Notes: generated from the sequence alone by a model not told the origin. Counted from the stretch's first letter, positions 25,643 to 34,413 are shown. The stretch is DNA of 64,000 nucleotides from Pontibacillus chungwhensis (GCF_030166655.1 NZ_CP126446.1:2356001-2420000); one strand, 5' to 3'. Numbers and translations are program-made.

Positions 25643-27919
25643 TTAATCTTGCTGTTTTTTCAGGGCTTCTTGTAAGGAAACCTTTTTTAGTTTCCTTCTT
25701 GAGAGAGTTAAAGATACGTAATAGGTGAATAAGATCGTAACCAAACTCATGCCAATCATTAAGGGACTCAGGTGAACAGGCATAGCGAAACCGGTCTGTT
25801 CAACGAGTGAATTCATGAGTTGATCAATGCTTAAGATTCCAATTGGGACAGACAGGATAAACCCAATCAAGACGATTGGTGTATAGACATTTATAATAAG
25901 CTTAGAAACTTCTTTATCCGTATAGCCCATGACTTTAAACAGGGAAATTGACGGTGAATTCTCTTCCACGATTAGATTCGTAATGAGGGTTAGGACAATT
26001 ACCCCTATTAAGAATGCGAAGCCCGCAATGCCAAATACAGAGTACCGTGTTAAAGCAGATGTGGATTCAAAATTTTCAATGATGTCTTGTTTATTCTCAA
26101 TAAATAAGACGTTTTCTGAGTTTTCCGGCTCTTTATTTGTCCATTTTCCTGTATAAACCTCTTCTGGATACCCTAAAAACTTATTTACCTCACCACGTTC
26201 ATCATAAATGGAAAAGCCAATATAAACACTCGCGATTCCTTGTACTTTTTTCTTAAGGGTGTTTGAGTTGTAAGCATTCGTTAGAGTAATCGTATCCCCT
26301 TCCGCCAAACCGAGTGCGCTCGCAAAGGGTTCGCTCAGGATAACACCTTCTTTAAGTTTGGAATTGAGCAGCTTACCTTCTTCAGTTTTAAGGTGAATTT
26401 GGTCTGTGTCAGGCTCTAATCCATAGATCATCGACTGCTGGTCAATTGAATCGATTTTTTCTCCATTCACTTCGCTAATCTCTGCTTCTGCTGCAGTAAA
26501 TGGGCTTTCCCCTTGGGACGGTGTTTCTTCTTGCAATGTTTTATAGTGAGCAGCGTAATTGTAGGTCAAGATTTCTTTATAGGTTGCATCTACAATACCA
26601 TCCATACCTTTGTACATCGTTGCCCCAAAGATTAAAAGAATACTAGAAAACATAACCCCTAACAAAATATAAACAGCTCTCGCTTTACTCCTGGCTAACA
26701 AACGAGTGCGAAACCGTGTCATAAAGCTTCCCTTATTGAGTAGCGGCAGCCTTTCTAACATGGACTTCTTCCCAGCAGCCGTATCCTTTGGTCGCAACAG
26801 ATCAAGGGGGGATTGTTGCAAGGGCTTACGGATCACAAAGTAAGTCATAAGGAGTAATATAACATTTGGAATTACAAAACCAATGACAAGGACTTTAGGG
26901 TCCCAATCGAAATAAGAAATGCTTGGTAAGTTAAAGTAATTGGAATATAGATCTGTTATTGGAATGGACAATCCAGCACCTGCTGCCACACCGAGCAAAG
27001 AGCCTAGCAATCCAATAAAGGCTGCATACATCATATAATGACGAATGAGTTCACGATTACGATAGCCTAGTGCTTTTAACGTCCCGATCTCTTTTCTTTG
27101 CATTTCTAAACGGCGCTTCATAATCATAAGTACCATTAGAACCGATAAAGCTAATATAAATAAAGGTAGAGTTGTAATCAACTTTTGCGAGCTTTCAATT
27201 TCCGATTCTACAAATTGAATTCGAGGATTCTCCTCTTGATTTAACCATTTCAGTAAGGAGTAATCTTCTGTAACGGTTGATTTGAACGAATCTCTTGCTT
27301 GAACAGAAGCACCATCTCCTAATACTTGCGTGACGGTCTGATCAGCAACTGATAAGAGTGTACGTTCTGTCGTAACGCCGATCCCAAATGTACTCGGATC
27401 ACTAAGAAGATCGCTTTCTCGCTCTAGTATATAGATGTAGTCAGGGAGATAAACGAACCCTGTTACTTCCAGTGCATCTCCGTTTACTTCGATTTCATCT
27501 CCTACCTCGATGTTTTGTGCTTTTGCAAAGACAGGAGATAATGCCACTTCTCCAGCTTCTTGTGGCAACGCTCCCTCTGAAGCATACGAGATATTGATCT
27601 CATTCGTTAGCGAAAATAACCGAAGCGTTGTGTCTTCATTTGTGTATGGAAGATCCCCATACCTTCTTTCTTCTAATATTAGGTCAAACTTGTCTTCCCA
27701 TCTTGATAGTTGATTAGAAGGAATCTCATTAGAGAGAATCATATGAAAATCCTCTTGGCTATATTCATCTTTAAATTGAGCGTTCCGATTATCCAAAGTC
27801 GAGATTCCCATCGACATAGAAACATAAAGCATAATGGACACAATCAGAAGAATCGTTACGCCTATAAACTGAAACTTCTTCTCTTTAAACTGACGAAGTA
27901 TACTTTTTCTGAGGATCAT
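25643..27919 (-). CDS. ABC transporter permease, FtsX-like, two-module
   Basis: 758 residues. It has an N-terminal helix (about 15-37), a large extracytoplasmic domain (about 40-245), and a first FtsX module of three helices (250-375, with MQRKEIGTLKALGYRNREL). A second helix and extracytoplasmic domain follow (about 415-620), then a second FtsX module (with NSPSISLFKVMGYTDKEVSK). This is the long MacB/YknZ-type permease. ATG 27919 overlaps the ATPase stop (ATGA). A GTG two codons earlier is possible. Such pairs act in lipoprotein or peptide handling or efflux, often envelope defence. No two-component genes flank it. Confidence 0.9.
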   Translation of the reverse strand: MILRKSILRQFKEKKFQFIGVTILLIVSIMLYVSMSMGISTLDNRNAQFKDEYSQEDFHMILSNEIPSNQLSRWEDKFDLILEERRYGDLPYTNEDTTLRLFSLTNEINISYASEGALPQEAGEVALSPVFAKAQNIEVGDEIEVNGDALEVTGFVYLPDYIYILERESDLLSDPSTFGIGVTTERTLLSVADQTVTQVLGDGASVQARDSFKSTVTEDYSLLKWLNQEENPRIQFVESEIESSQKLITTLPLFILALSVLMVLMIMKRRLEMQRKEIGTLKALGYRNRELIRHYMMYAAFIGLLGSLLGVAAGAGLSIPITDLYSNYFNLPSISYFDWDPKVLVIGFVIPNVILLLMTYFVIRKPLQQSPLDLLRPKDTAAGKKSMLERLPLLNKGSFMTRFRTRLLARSKARAVYILLGVMFSSILLIFGATMYKGMDGIVDATYKEILTYNYAAHYKTLQEETPSQGESPFTAAEAEISEVNGEKIDSIDQQSMIYGLEPDTDQIHLKTEEGKLLNSKLKEGVILSEPFASALGLAEGDTITLTNAYNSNTLKKKVQGIASVYIGFSIYDERGEVNKFLGYPEEVYTGKWTNKEPENSENVLFIENKQDIIENFESTSALTRYSVFGIAGFAFLIGVIVLTLITNLIVEENSPSISLFKVMGYTDKEVSKLIINVYTPIVLIGFILSVPIGILSIDQLMNSLVEQTGFAMPVHLSPLMIGMSLVTILFTYYVSLTLSRRKLKKVSLQEALKKQQD

Positions 27920-28617
27920 ACCCACTTCACCTTCTCTGGATCAACGGGCTGCTCATTATAAAAATGCTCCATTATTTCACCGCTTTTCATTCGGATGACT
28001 TTATGGGCCATTTCACCAATGCCATTATTGTGTGTAATGATACATACTGTTGTACCATACGTTTCATTTACATATTTCAAAAGGGATAAGATTTTCTTAC
28101 CTGTTTCTTCATCTAATGCCCCAGTTGGCTCATCACATAGTAAGACTTGAGGATTTTTGATCAGGGCACGTGCAATGGCAACACGTTGCTGTTCCCCTCC
28201 ACTTAACTGGTAAGGGAATTTGTCCTTTTTATCCCACATTCCAACTTTCTCCAAAATCTCTTTCATGTTAAGAGGATTCTGGCTTAACTCACTTCCTACT
28301 TCAACATTTTCAGAAACGGTGAGTGTCGGCATAAGATTATATTGTTGAAAGATAAATCCAAGAGATTGCCTTCTATATTCTGTTAATTCCTTATCTTTCA
28401 ATTTGGACAATTCATAGTGATGAACCGTTATCTCTCCCTCATCATGACGATCAATCCCTCCAATGACATTAAGCAGTGTAGACTTACCTGAACCTGAAGG
28501 GCCCAAAATCGCGACAATTTCTTGATCAGGGATTTCAATAGAAACATTCTTTAACGCATGAACAGTCACTTCACCGCTTTGATATATCTTGTTCACATTT
28601 GATAGTACGATACTCAT
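27916..28617 (-). CDS. ABC transporter ATP-binding protein (MacB/LolD type)
   Basis: 233 residues with Walker A GPSGSGKSTLLNVIGG, a Q-loop in GFIFQQYNLMPTLT, signature LSGGEQQRVAIARAL, Walker B VLLCDEPTGALDEETG and H-loop CIITHN. Opening and motif spacing match the MacB/LolD/BceA class. GGAGATGAG precedes the ATG. It overlaps and partners the FtsX-like permease. Confidence 0.95.
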   Translation of the reverse strand: MSIVLSNVNKIYQSGEVTVHALKNVSIEIPDQEIVAILGPSGSGKSTLLNVIGGIDRHDEGEITVHHYELSKLKDKELTEYRRQSLGFIFQQYNLMPTLTVSENVEVGSELSQNPLNMKEILEKVGMWDKKDKFPYQLSGGEQQRVAIARALIKNPQVLLCDEPTGALDEETGKKILSLLKYVNETYGTTVCIITHNNGIGEMAHKVIRMKSGEIMEHFYNEQPVDPEKVKWV

Positions 28618-28764
28618 ACGCTCATCTCCATTTAATAATTTGAAATATAATTATAAAATCATTTCATTTCTAGCTTCATCTTACCTCAATATATGTAAGA
28701 AGACAACGTTTTTTGAACCGAATATATAAAATAAATTCAAAACTCCAGATCTCTATATATCTAA

Positions 28765-28826
28765 AGCACTAAAGCGTGCCAGACACCCTTTAACAAAGTA
28801 AAGGGTGTCTGGCACGCTTTAGTGCT
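28765..28826 (+). repeat. Dispersed palindromic element, copy C: perfect 28-bp inverted repeat
   Basis: Left arm 28765-28792 and right arm 28799-28826 are perfectly complementary over 28 bases with a 6-base loop (ACAAAG). The inner part is the shared core (TAAAGGGTGTCTGGCACG). The outer part (CTTTAGTGCT) is specific to this copy. It lies between the ABC ATPase start and the dinB terminator. No protein is encoded. Confidence 0.93.
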
Positions 28827-28835
28827 CCACAGTCA

Positions 28836-28869
28836 TAAAAAAACAAACTAGCGTCTGTCTAGTTTGTTT
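28836..28869 (-). terminator. Terminator of dinB
   Basis: Minus-strand 11-bp stem AAACAAACTAG/CTAGTTTGTTT followed by TTTT. It overlaps the dinB stop codon region. Confidence 0.87.
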
Positions 28870-30130
28870 CCGAATCAGATGATTGGTGTTTTTTAAAATC
28901 GTCCAGAAAGTCTTTTTGAAAACTGGTGGTTGGGGTCGCTTTTGGCTTAGCCTTTAATTTCTTAAATGGATTGGACCCGTATTTGTCCGTTAATTCTCCA
29001 ATGGCGGAATACAATTTTTCGTTTTTAGCTTCCTTTTCATACGTAAACAAGTCAAGCTGTAGCGTTGCGTCCTGCTTTTCACTTAGGTCCTGTGCAGTAA
29101 CACCCATAAGTCGGATAGGCGTCCCGTTCCAGTGGTCTTCCCAAAGTTTTACGGCGTATTGATAAATCTCTTCCACTTTACTGATATATTCAGGTAATTG
29201 TTTGCTTCTTGTAATGGTTCTCCGGTCGTGATACCGAATCATTAGCTGAATATTTCTTGAAACAACCTCTTTATTCTCCATACGATCGGCAACTTTCTGT
29301 GATAATTGACGAAGGAGTTTTGTAATTTCGATATCATCGGTCGTATCATGAGGCAATGTCTGGGAATTCCCAATACTTTTGAACTCGCTAACCGCATCAG
29401 GATCCACAAGTCGATCGTCTATTCCGTTTGCACGATTTTGTAGACGCTCCCCATTAATCCCAAGCTTCCCTTTTAAAGCATACACGTCTGCTTTTGCAAG
29501 ATCTTCTATCGTATGAATATGGCTATTGATTAATTTCTCAGCGGTTTTCTCTCCTACCCCATACATTTCTCTAACAGGCAACGGCCACAATTTCGTTGGT
29601 ATATCACGCTTTCTAAGTACCGTAATTCCCATTGGCTTTTTCATATCTGAAGCCATCTTAGCAAGAAATTTATTCGGCGCAATCCCTATAGAACTAGGGA
29701 GTTCGAGCTGCTCCATAATGGTCTTTTGGATCCAATTTGCAATATCTAAAGGAGTACCCTGATCTTCGCAATCGGTAATATCCATATACCCCTCATCAAT
29801 TGAAACAGGCTGAACAAGATGTGTGACTTGAGAAAGAATGGAGAACATCTCTCTAGAAGCCTTTCGATAACGGTCAAAATTAGGACGCATCACAATCATA
29901 TCGGGACAAAGACGCCTTGCTTGCCACAGAGGCATAGTGGTCTTTACACCCTTTGCCCGCGCTTCATAACTGGCGGTTACAACTATTCCCTTTCGTTCCT
30001 CAGGGTTTCCCGCAATCGCGAGAGGTTTACCTTTCAATTCTGGATTGTAAGCCATCTCAACAGAAGCATAGAAACTGTTCATATCAACATGGAAAATCAC
30101 ACGTCCATTCTTCGGATACCACTTCGACAA
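28859..30130 (-). CDS. dinB: DNA polymerase IV (Y-family, DinB/PolY1)
   Basis: 423 residues. Catalytic carboxylates are in IFHVDMNSFYASVEMAYNP and VSIDEGYMDITD. The helix-hairpin-helix segment YGVGEKTAEKLINSHIHTIE and the little-finger domain follow. A beta-clamp binding motif QLDLF sits near the C-terminus. It performs translesion synthesis. I chose TTG 30130 (product starting MSKWYPKNGRVIFHVD) with GGAGG 9 bases upstream; a GTG six codons earlier lies in the ribosome site. A LexA-type box at 30152-30165 predicts SOS induction. Confidence 0.95.
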   Translation of the reverse strand: MSKWYPKNGRVIFHVDMNSFYASVEMAYNPELKGKPLAIAGNPEERKGIVVTASYEARAKGVKTTMPLWQARRLCPDMIVMRPNFDRYRKASREMFSILSQVTHLVQPVSIDEGYMDITDCEDQGTPLDIANWIQKTIMEQLELPSSIGIAPNKFLAKMASDMKKPMGITVLRKRDIPTKLWPLPVREMYGVGEKTAEKLINSHIHTIEDLAKADVYALKGKLGINGERLQNRANGIDDRLVDPDAVSEFKSIGNSQTLPHDTTDDIEITKLLRQLSQKVADRMENKEVVSRNIQLMIRYHDRRTITRSKQLPEYISKVEEIYQYAVKLWEDHWNGTPIRLMGVTAQDLSEKQDATLQLDLFTYEKEAKNEKLYSAIGELTDKYGSNPFKKLKAKPKATPTTSFQKDFLDDFKKHQSSDSETN

Positions 30131-30151
30131 ATCAACACACCTCCTCACTAA

Positions 30152-30165
30152 CGAACATTCGTTCT
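30152..30165. promoter_or_regulatory. LexA/DinR (SOS) box upstream of dinB
   Basis: CGAACATTCGTTCT matches the Bacillus SOS box CGAAC-N4-GTTCG at nine of ten fixed positions and lies about 22 bases before the dinB start. Confidence 0.78.
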
Positions 30166-30222
30166 ATAATCTATTGTAACACATCTACCAACCCTACGCC
30201 TCCCGTCCAACTCAAAACCCTT

Positions 30223-30266
30223 TCGTGTCAGACACCCTTTACCTTAGTAAAGGGTGTCTGACACGA
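30223..30266 (+). repeat. Dispersed palindromic element, copy D
   Basis: Perfect 20-base arms (30223-30242 and 30247-30266) with CTTA loop. The right arm is GTAAAGGGTGTCTGACACGA, the GACAC variant of the core. It lies between the dinB promoter and the next gene's terminator. Confidence 0.93.
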
Positions 30267-30283
30267 CCTGGCTCATTACACAG

Positions 30284-30337
30284 AAAAAAACCCTTCCAAC
30301 TATAGGGAGTTTGATTATCTCTCTACAGGTTGGAAGG
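30284..30337 (-). terminator. Terminator of the 75-residue protein gene
   Basis: Minus-strand CCTTCCAAC/GTTGGAAGG stem with a 28-base internal part, followed by GTTTTTTT. It overlaps the last codons of the gene ending at 30323. Confidence 0.7.
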
Positions 30338-30550
30338 ATTTTCTTCCCCTTCGTTTGAGCAAGCAGTCTGATTTTCTTTATTTATGCAAGAACCCATGGA
30401 GTTGGCGGTTCTTGCCGCTGCTCGATTATAAACCATATCAAACTTACTTTTCGCAAGCCTGCGCTTTGCAATGGATTCAAAAGGATTTTGCAGCACATTC
30501 AAATATGATTCCAGTTGCTCTCTCTCTTCTTGAGTTAATCGGACTTTCAT
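30323..30550 (-). CDS. Small hydrophilic protein, unknown
   Basis: 75 residues: an N-terminal helical region (LTQEEREQLESYLNVLQNPF), a basic stretch (IAKRRLAKSKFDMV), and a polar tail with two cysteines. AGAGGTTTG precedes the ATG. It follows the 192-residue membrane protein by 24 bases and is probably co-transcribed. Family not recognised. Confidence 0.6.
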   Translation of the reverse strand: MKVRLTQEEREQLESYLNVLQNPFESIAKRRLAKSKFDMVYNRAAARTANSMGSCINKENQTACSNEGEENPSNL

Positions 30551-30574
30551 AACAAACCTCTTTCCGTGGAGTAT

Positions 30575-31153
30575 TTATGGTTCCTTTGTTGCCGCAATTT
30601 CATCGGAAGAGTTATTCTTATGGTACAAGTGCGGACTTCTGTCCTCTTCTGAACAGGCTAATTTGTTTTCATAATCAATACAGGCATTTTCAAGAGATTC
30701 TTTTTGGTACTTTTGAATGTACGATAACCCAGCATACCCTGCAAGTAACGATGTTACAATAATAGATAGCTGATTTTCTGTACCCGTTAGCGTAACAGTG
30801 CTTTTGGCTATAATGCCAGCCCCAACCCCTATAATGAGGTCACCAATGACGCCAAGTTCGAATAAAATCGGATCGGTGTTCTTGTTATCTCCATACCGGA
30901 TTCCAATTAAAAACAATAAGAAACTAATAAACGCGTTCACAATCGTGACAATCAGCATCAACGCTCTCATTGTTCCCCGATAAGAAGATTGGCTCCACTC
31001 TTCAAACCCCTTGAACTTAAAATCAATACTTACAATCGGAAGTAAAATACACGCATTTCGTTTATAATGACCAATCAATGCCCCCACCAAGCTTACTAAA
31101 ATCGCCAATTTAAAAATGTGCCATAGCTCGACTAGTGAATAAACCTGATCCAT
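30575..31153 (-). CDS. Membrane protein with DUF4257-like C-terminal module
   Basis: 192 residues with about four helices. ELGVIGDLIIGVGAGIIAKS and IIVTSLLAGYAGLSYIQKYQ resemble the short DUF4257 membrane family of Bacillus. The N-terminal helix plus a soluble segment (residues 40-60) is extra. The C-terminal 35 residues are hydrophilic. AAGGGTGATG precedes the ATG. It is first in a probable two-gene unit with the 75-residue protein. Function unknown. Confidence 0.65.
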   Translation of the reverse strand: MDQVYSLVELWHIFKLAILVSLVGALIGHYKRNACILLPIVSIDFKFKGFEEWSQSSYRGTMRALMLIVTIVNAFISFLLFLIGIRYGDNKNTDPILFELGVIGDLIIGVGAGIIAKSTVTLTGTENQLSIIVTSLLAGYAGLSYIQKYQKESLENACIDYENKLACSEEDRSPHLYHKNNSSDEIAATKEP

Positions 31154-31344
31154 ATCATCACCCTTCTCTATAGTATTATCCTTATCATACTATTATTGTA
31201 AGAATTTTCAATCATTTTTAACGTAATTGAATCTATAGCATTAGAGGTTGTCACATTTCAATAGGTAAAAAGTCTATTTTAAATACGAACGCATGTACCA
31301 TTAGACATGGTCTTTAGCCCTCCTTTAGATATTTATTCCTGAAT

Positions 31345-31400
31345 TTCCGCGGGCATGCTGTCCTTTACTTCGTTCAGTCCGGGGTCTCCTCGTTCCAAAG
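31345..31400. repeat. Degenerate Bacillaceae intergenic repeat remnant
   Basis: The segment TTTCCGCGGGCATGCTGTCC followed by GTCCGGGGTCTCCTCG resembles the GC-rich non-coding repeats (CCGCGGG ... GGGGTCTC) seen between genes in many Bacillaceae, but is decayed. TATAGCATTA occurs on both sides (about 31233 and 31422). No gene is visible in 31154-31455. Confidence 0.35.
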
Positions 31401-31455
31401 ACACCTCTAGCTAATGTTTTATAGCATTAAACGGGAGATGACGGTTGCTAAAATC

Positions 31456-31487
31456 AAAAAAGAGAGCACCTTTTCAAGGCACTCTCT
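31456..31487 (-). terminator. Terminator of the 168-residue membrane protein gene
   Basis: Minus-strand 12-bp stem AGAGAGTGCCTT/AAGGTGCTCTCT (two G-T pairs) with a 3-base loop, then TTTTTTG. Confidence 0.85.
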
Positions 31488-31494
31488 AACACTC

Positions 31495-32001
31495 TTACCA
31501 TACTCCATAACTTATCCCCATCTTGTAAACTATACCAAAATAAAGGAAGATAACACTTACACCAATCCAAATAGAAGATTTACTTTTCTCAAGCCAACCT
31601 GCTATCACCGTTCGAATACCAAATAAAAATAGTATAAGTGATAAAGCTAACCTTCTATTGAACTCCCTCACCATGTAGTCATCGAAACCTGTCTGACCAT
31701 TAACAATAAAGGGGCCACTTTCTAGCGAGATGGATACAAGAAAACATGAGACCTGGAGGATCATTATTATCGGAAAAACAATCCCTTTGGTTACCCCTTT
31801 TTCCTGCAAATACCGGTGTACATTAGATTGGACTTTATTAGAACGGATATACGTAATGATAGAGCTTATTACAAGGATAGGAACTCCAAACCATAAAGCA
31901 TTCATCAACGTGAGTGAGTTCAAAACCCAAATTAAAATCCCTAAACTAATAAAATATAAAACGACGTCACGAAAAGGAAGACGGGTTCCTTCTTGAGCCA
32001 A
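31495..32001 (-). CDS. Membrane protein, unknown
   Basis: 168 residues with five predicted helices (about 12-30, 33-50, 73-92, 117-135 and 141-160) and a short cytoplasmic start. The start is TTG 32001 with GGGGAGGTGAGG upstream; a nearby ATG is out of frame. Family not recognised. It is a single-gene unit with its own terminator. Confidence 0.65.
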   Translation of the reverse strand: MAQEGTRLPFRDVVLYFISLGILIWVLNSLTLMNALWFGVPILVISSIITYIRSNKVQSNVHRYLQEKGVTKGIVFPIIMILQVSCFLVSISLESGPFIVNGQTGFDDYMVREFNRRLALSLILFLFGIRTVIAGWLEKSKSSIWIGVSVIFLYFGIVYKMGISYGVW

Positions 32002-32060
32002 TTCATCCTCACCTCCCCGCCCTATTTTATCCTTAAAATGGAATAGAATGCAATATAATA

Positions 32061-32088
32061 CACCCTGGTTCTTTGGTGAACCAGGGTG
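32061..32088. terminator. Hairpin downstream of the MFS gene
   Basis: A perfect 11-bp stem CACCCTGGTTC/GAACCAGGGTG with a 6-base loop, 57 bases after the MFS stop. It has no proper T run on either strand, so it is a weak terminator or RNA-stability hairpin. Confidence 0.5.
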
Positions 32089-32144
32089 CTGCGTTCGGGT
32101 GATTTATCTAGTTATCTAACTCGGAGTGCCCTTTCTGAGTCAGA

Positions 32145-33350
32145 TTAGTCTTCTTTACGTTCCATCGAACGAAGAACCGCTGTTAATAATATAGCGCCAA
32201 CTACCATGACAGCACCTACCCAAGGTGTGTGCTCAAGTCCAATAGAGTCTACAATTATTCCCCCAACAAACGATCCAATCGCAATCCCGACGTTAAAAGC
32301 TGCAATATTTAAAGCTGATGCTACGTTAACAGCAGATGGAACATATTTTTCAGCCAGGTTCACAACAAGGATTTGCAAAGCAGGAACGTTCATGAATGCA
32401 AACAGACCCATAAAGAAGATAGTAATTAAACCAAGTACTTTAAATGGCGCTGTTACCGTTAAGATAAATAGAATAATAGCTTGGAATACAAACATCCAAA
32501 ACAGAGCTTTTAGTGGATTTTTGTTTGAAGCTTTTCCACCGATGGTGTTACCAATCGCAACGGCCACACCATATCCAACTAAGATAATACTTACCCAACG
32601 GGCGCTAAATCCTGTAATATCTTCTAATATCGGAGAAAGATACGTAAAGGCTACGAACGTACCTCCATACCCTAGACCTGTAATGACAAAAGCTAAGATT
32701 AATTTACCATTTGTTAAAATCTTAAGCTGTTCACTAAATTTCGCTGGTGGTGCTTCTTTAAGATCTTTAGGGACCAATATCGCACTGGAAATAACACCAA
32801 TAAGACCTAGTAGTGCGACTCCCCAGAAGGTTGCTCTCCAACCAAAGGCTTGTCCAATAAATGTCCCAAGTGGAACACCTGTTACGGTCGCAACTGTTAA
32901 GCCTGTAAACATAAATGCTATTGCACTGGCACGCTTATGCTGCGGAACTAAATCAGCAGCAATTGTTGCGCCAATCGAGAAGAATATGCCATGTGAGAAC
33001 GCCGTAATAAAGCGAGCTATAAATAAGACTGTAAAACTAGTTGATAACGCCGCTACAGAGTTACCTACTATAAACAGAACCATCAAAGACATCAGAAGCG
33101 TTTTTCGATTCATCTTGGATGTTAATGCTGTAAGAACCGGTGCCCCAATAGATACTCCAATTGCATATCCAGAAATCAAAAGACCTGCCAACGTAATCGA
33201 TATAGATAAATCATCAGCAATCGATGAAAGAAGTCCAACTGGAACAAACTCCGTTGTTCCAATACCAAAGGCACTAATCGCTAGCGCAAGTAGCGCCAGT
33301 GTGCCTCCTTTATTTTGAGCTTGATTTGAATGTTGTGTGTTAGAACTCAT
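32145..33350 (-). CDS. MFS transporter, DHA1 (AraJ/PbuE-like) type
   Basis: 401 residues, 12 helices. It has the DHA1 opening ALAISAFGIGTTEFVPVGLL, helix 4 FTVLFIARFITAFSHGIFFS and motif C-like GLTVATVTGVPLGTFIGQAF. This clade includes AraJ, the purine exporter PbuE and chloramphenicol-resistance-like pumps; the substrate is unknown. AAAGGAGG precedes the ATG. The 390-base upstream region is rich in GTAC-centred inverted repeats, suggesting a dedicated regulator. Confidence 0.88.
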   Translation of the reverse strand: MSSNTQHSNQAQNKGGTLALLALAISAFGIGTTEFVPVGLLSSIADDLSISITLAGLLISGYAIGVSIGAPVLTALTSKMNRKTLLMSLMVLFIVGNSVAALSTSFTVLFIARFITAFSHGIFFSIGATIAADLVPQHKRASAIAFMFTGLTVATVTGVPLGTFIGQAFGWRATFWGVALLGLIGVISSAILVPKDLKEAPPAKFSEQLKILTNGKLILAFVITGLGYGGTFVAFTYLSPILEDITGFSARWVSIILVGYGVAVAIGNTIGGKASNKNPLKALFWMFVFQAIILFILTVTAPFKVLGLITIFFMGLFAFMNVPALQILVVNLAEKYVPSAVNVASALNIAAFNVGIAIGSFVGGIIVDSIGLEHTPWVGAVMVVGAILLTAVLRSMERKED

Positions 33351-33422
33351 TAAAGAGATCCTCCTTTGAACTATCGTTAATAATCACTGAATAGATAAGG
33401 CGCCATTACCTATCCAACTTGC

Positions 33423-33646
33423 GTACATTACATTATGCAATGTACTTCATCTTTGCGGAAGTACGCACTTTAAAGTACGGTAGGTACTAAAAAGTAACTA
33501 TAAGCTGTTTCATACATAAGACTATTGCTTACGGCTTGTCTGTTTCCTTCACTGCCGTTGCAACAATTGCTATTATGCATCGTAAAAATATAAGAAAAAA
33601 GTACGTACTTTCATGTAGTATAGGTACCTTTTTGTAACTTTTAAGA
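33423..33646. promoter_or_regulatory. GTAC-rich operator region upstream of the MFS gene
   Basis: Contains GTACATT (33423-33429)/AATGTAC (33439-33445), GCGTAC (33421-33426)/GTACGC (33461-33466), and AAAGTACGTACTTT around 33600. Two related segments, TAGGTACTAAAAAGTAACTA (33481-33500) and TAGGTACCTTTTTGTAACTT (33621-33640), lie about 140 bases apart. TACT-N-AGTA motifs resemble sites of HxlR/DUF24-type repressors. No regulator gene is adjacent. Confidence 0.45.
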
Positions 33647-33704
33647 GCACTCATGGGATTAGACGGCTTAAATATTTTTAAGTTGTTTTAAACATAAGGG
33701 ACAC

Positions 33705-33737
33705 AAAAAAAAGAGTCACCTTTTAAGGTGACTCTTT
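33705..33737 (-). terminator. Terminator of the coat protein gene
   Basis: A 13-bp stem AAAGAGTCACCTT/AAGGTGACTCTTT with a 2-base loop and a T run on the minus strand. Confidence 0.87.
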
Positions 33738-33744
33738 TTCCAAA

Positions 33745-34353
33745 TTATTGCATAGGCTTTTGATTGGTCTGAACATAACTTTGAAGCATCTGGTTCATGT
33801 CCTGAGGATTTAATTGTGGAACTTGATAATACCCATGTTTGTTCTGATAAAGAAAGATTTCATACGACATTTCAATTAAGTTTGGAACGCTATCTGCTAT
33901 GACGCGTCTTAATACGGGATTTGTCATCTCTAAAGCCGTCATCGAAAACAGCGTAGCTAGAGACTTCGTTTGTCCTAACATGTAAGCAGATAACCCTTTA
34001 TCAGATAGTTCTTGTACAGATTGATTGGGCTTTTTTGGCTCTCCCTGATTTAATCCATAAACGGTCGTATGATCTTCTTCCATCTTGTATACTTGGGTAG
34101 AAACAGACGGTTTATTTCCCGTGCTAAAGCTCTCTACAATCGTATTATACATCGTTTCAATAAAAGCGTACTGACGATTTAAAATATCCTTTAACTTCTG
34201 GTCTTGTATGTGCTGTTCATACATTTGGTATTGATCCATTAAACTTATAACAGATGCAATAACTTCGTGAGCATCAAAAAGCTCATGACCTCCATGGTTA
34301 GTCGATGGGGCCATGTTCTTTTGATTCGTAGTTGAATCGTTTTGTTGTTGCAC
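33745..34353 (-). CDS. Spore coat protein, CotF-like
   Basis: 202 residues with the Coat_F type helical domain: ELFDAHEVIASVISLMDQY, LKDILNRQYAFIETMYNTI, LSDKGLSAYMLGQTKSLATL, then a Gln/Pro-rich tail (VPQLNPQDMNQMLQS). GTG 34353 has CAGGAGGG upstream; longer in-frame starts lack one. The family is related to ferritin-like coat proteins of Bacillus (CotF, YhcQ, YraG). Expression late in sporulation is expected, but I found no clear sigma-K promoter. Confidence 0.78.
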   Translation of the reverse strand: MQQQNDSTTNQKNMAPSTNHGGHELFDAHEVIASVISLMDQYQMYEQHIQDQKLKDILNRQYAFIETMYNTIVESFSTGNKPSVSTQVYKMEEDHTTVYGLNQGEPKKPNQSVQELSDKGLSAYMLGQTKSLATLFSMTALEMTNPVLRRVIADSVPNLIEMSYEIFLYQNKHGYYQVPQLNPQDMNQMLQSYVQTNQKPMQ

Positions 34354-34413
34354 GTTTATCCCTCCTGTATCCATCAGTCCATAGTGTCTACGATCCACAG
34401 AAGAAATATGTAA

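Noticed and set aside
28618-28764. Possible regulatory RNA between the ABC ATPase and the palindrome
   Set aside because: AT-rich, no conserved motif; only the palindrome at 28765 is supported.
32206-33318. Long plus-strand frame (370 codons) opposite the MFS transporter
   Set aside because: Antisense shadow of a hydrophobic protein; no ribosome site or recognisable domain, while the minus strand encodes a clear 12-helix transporter.
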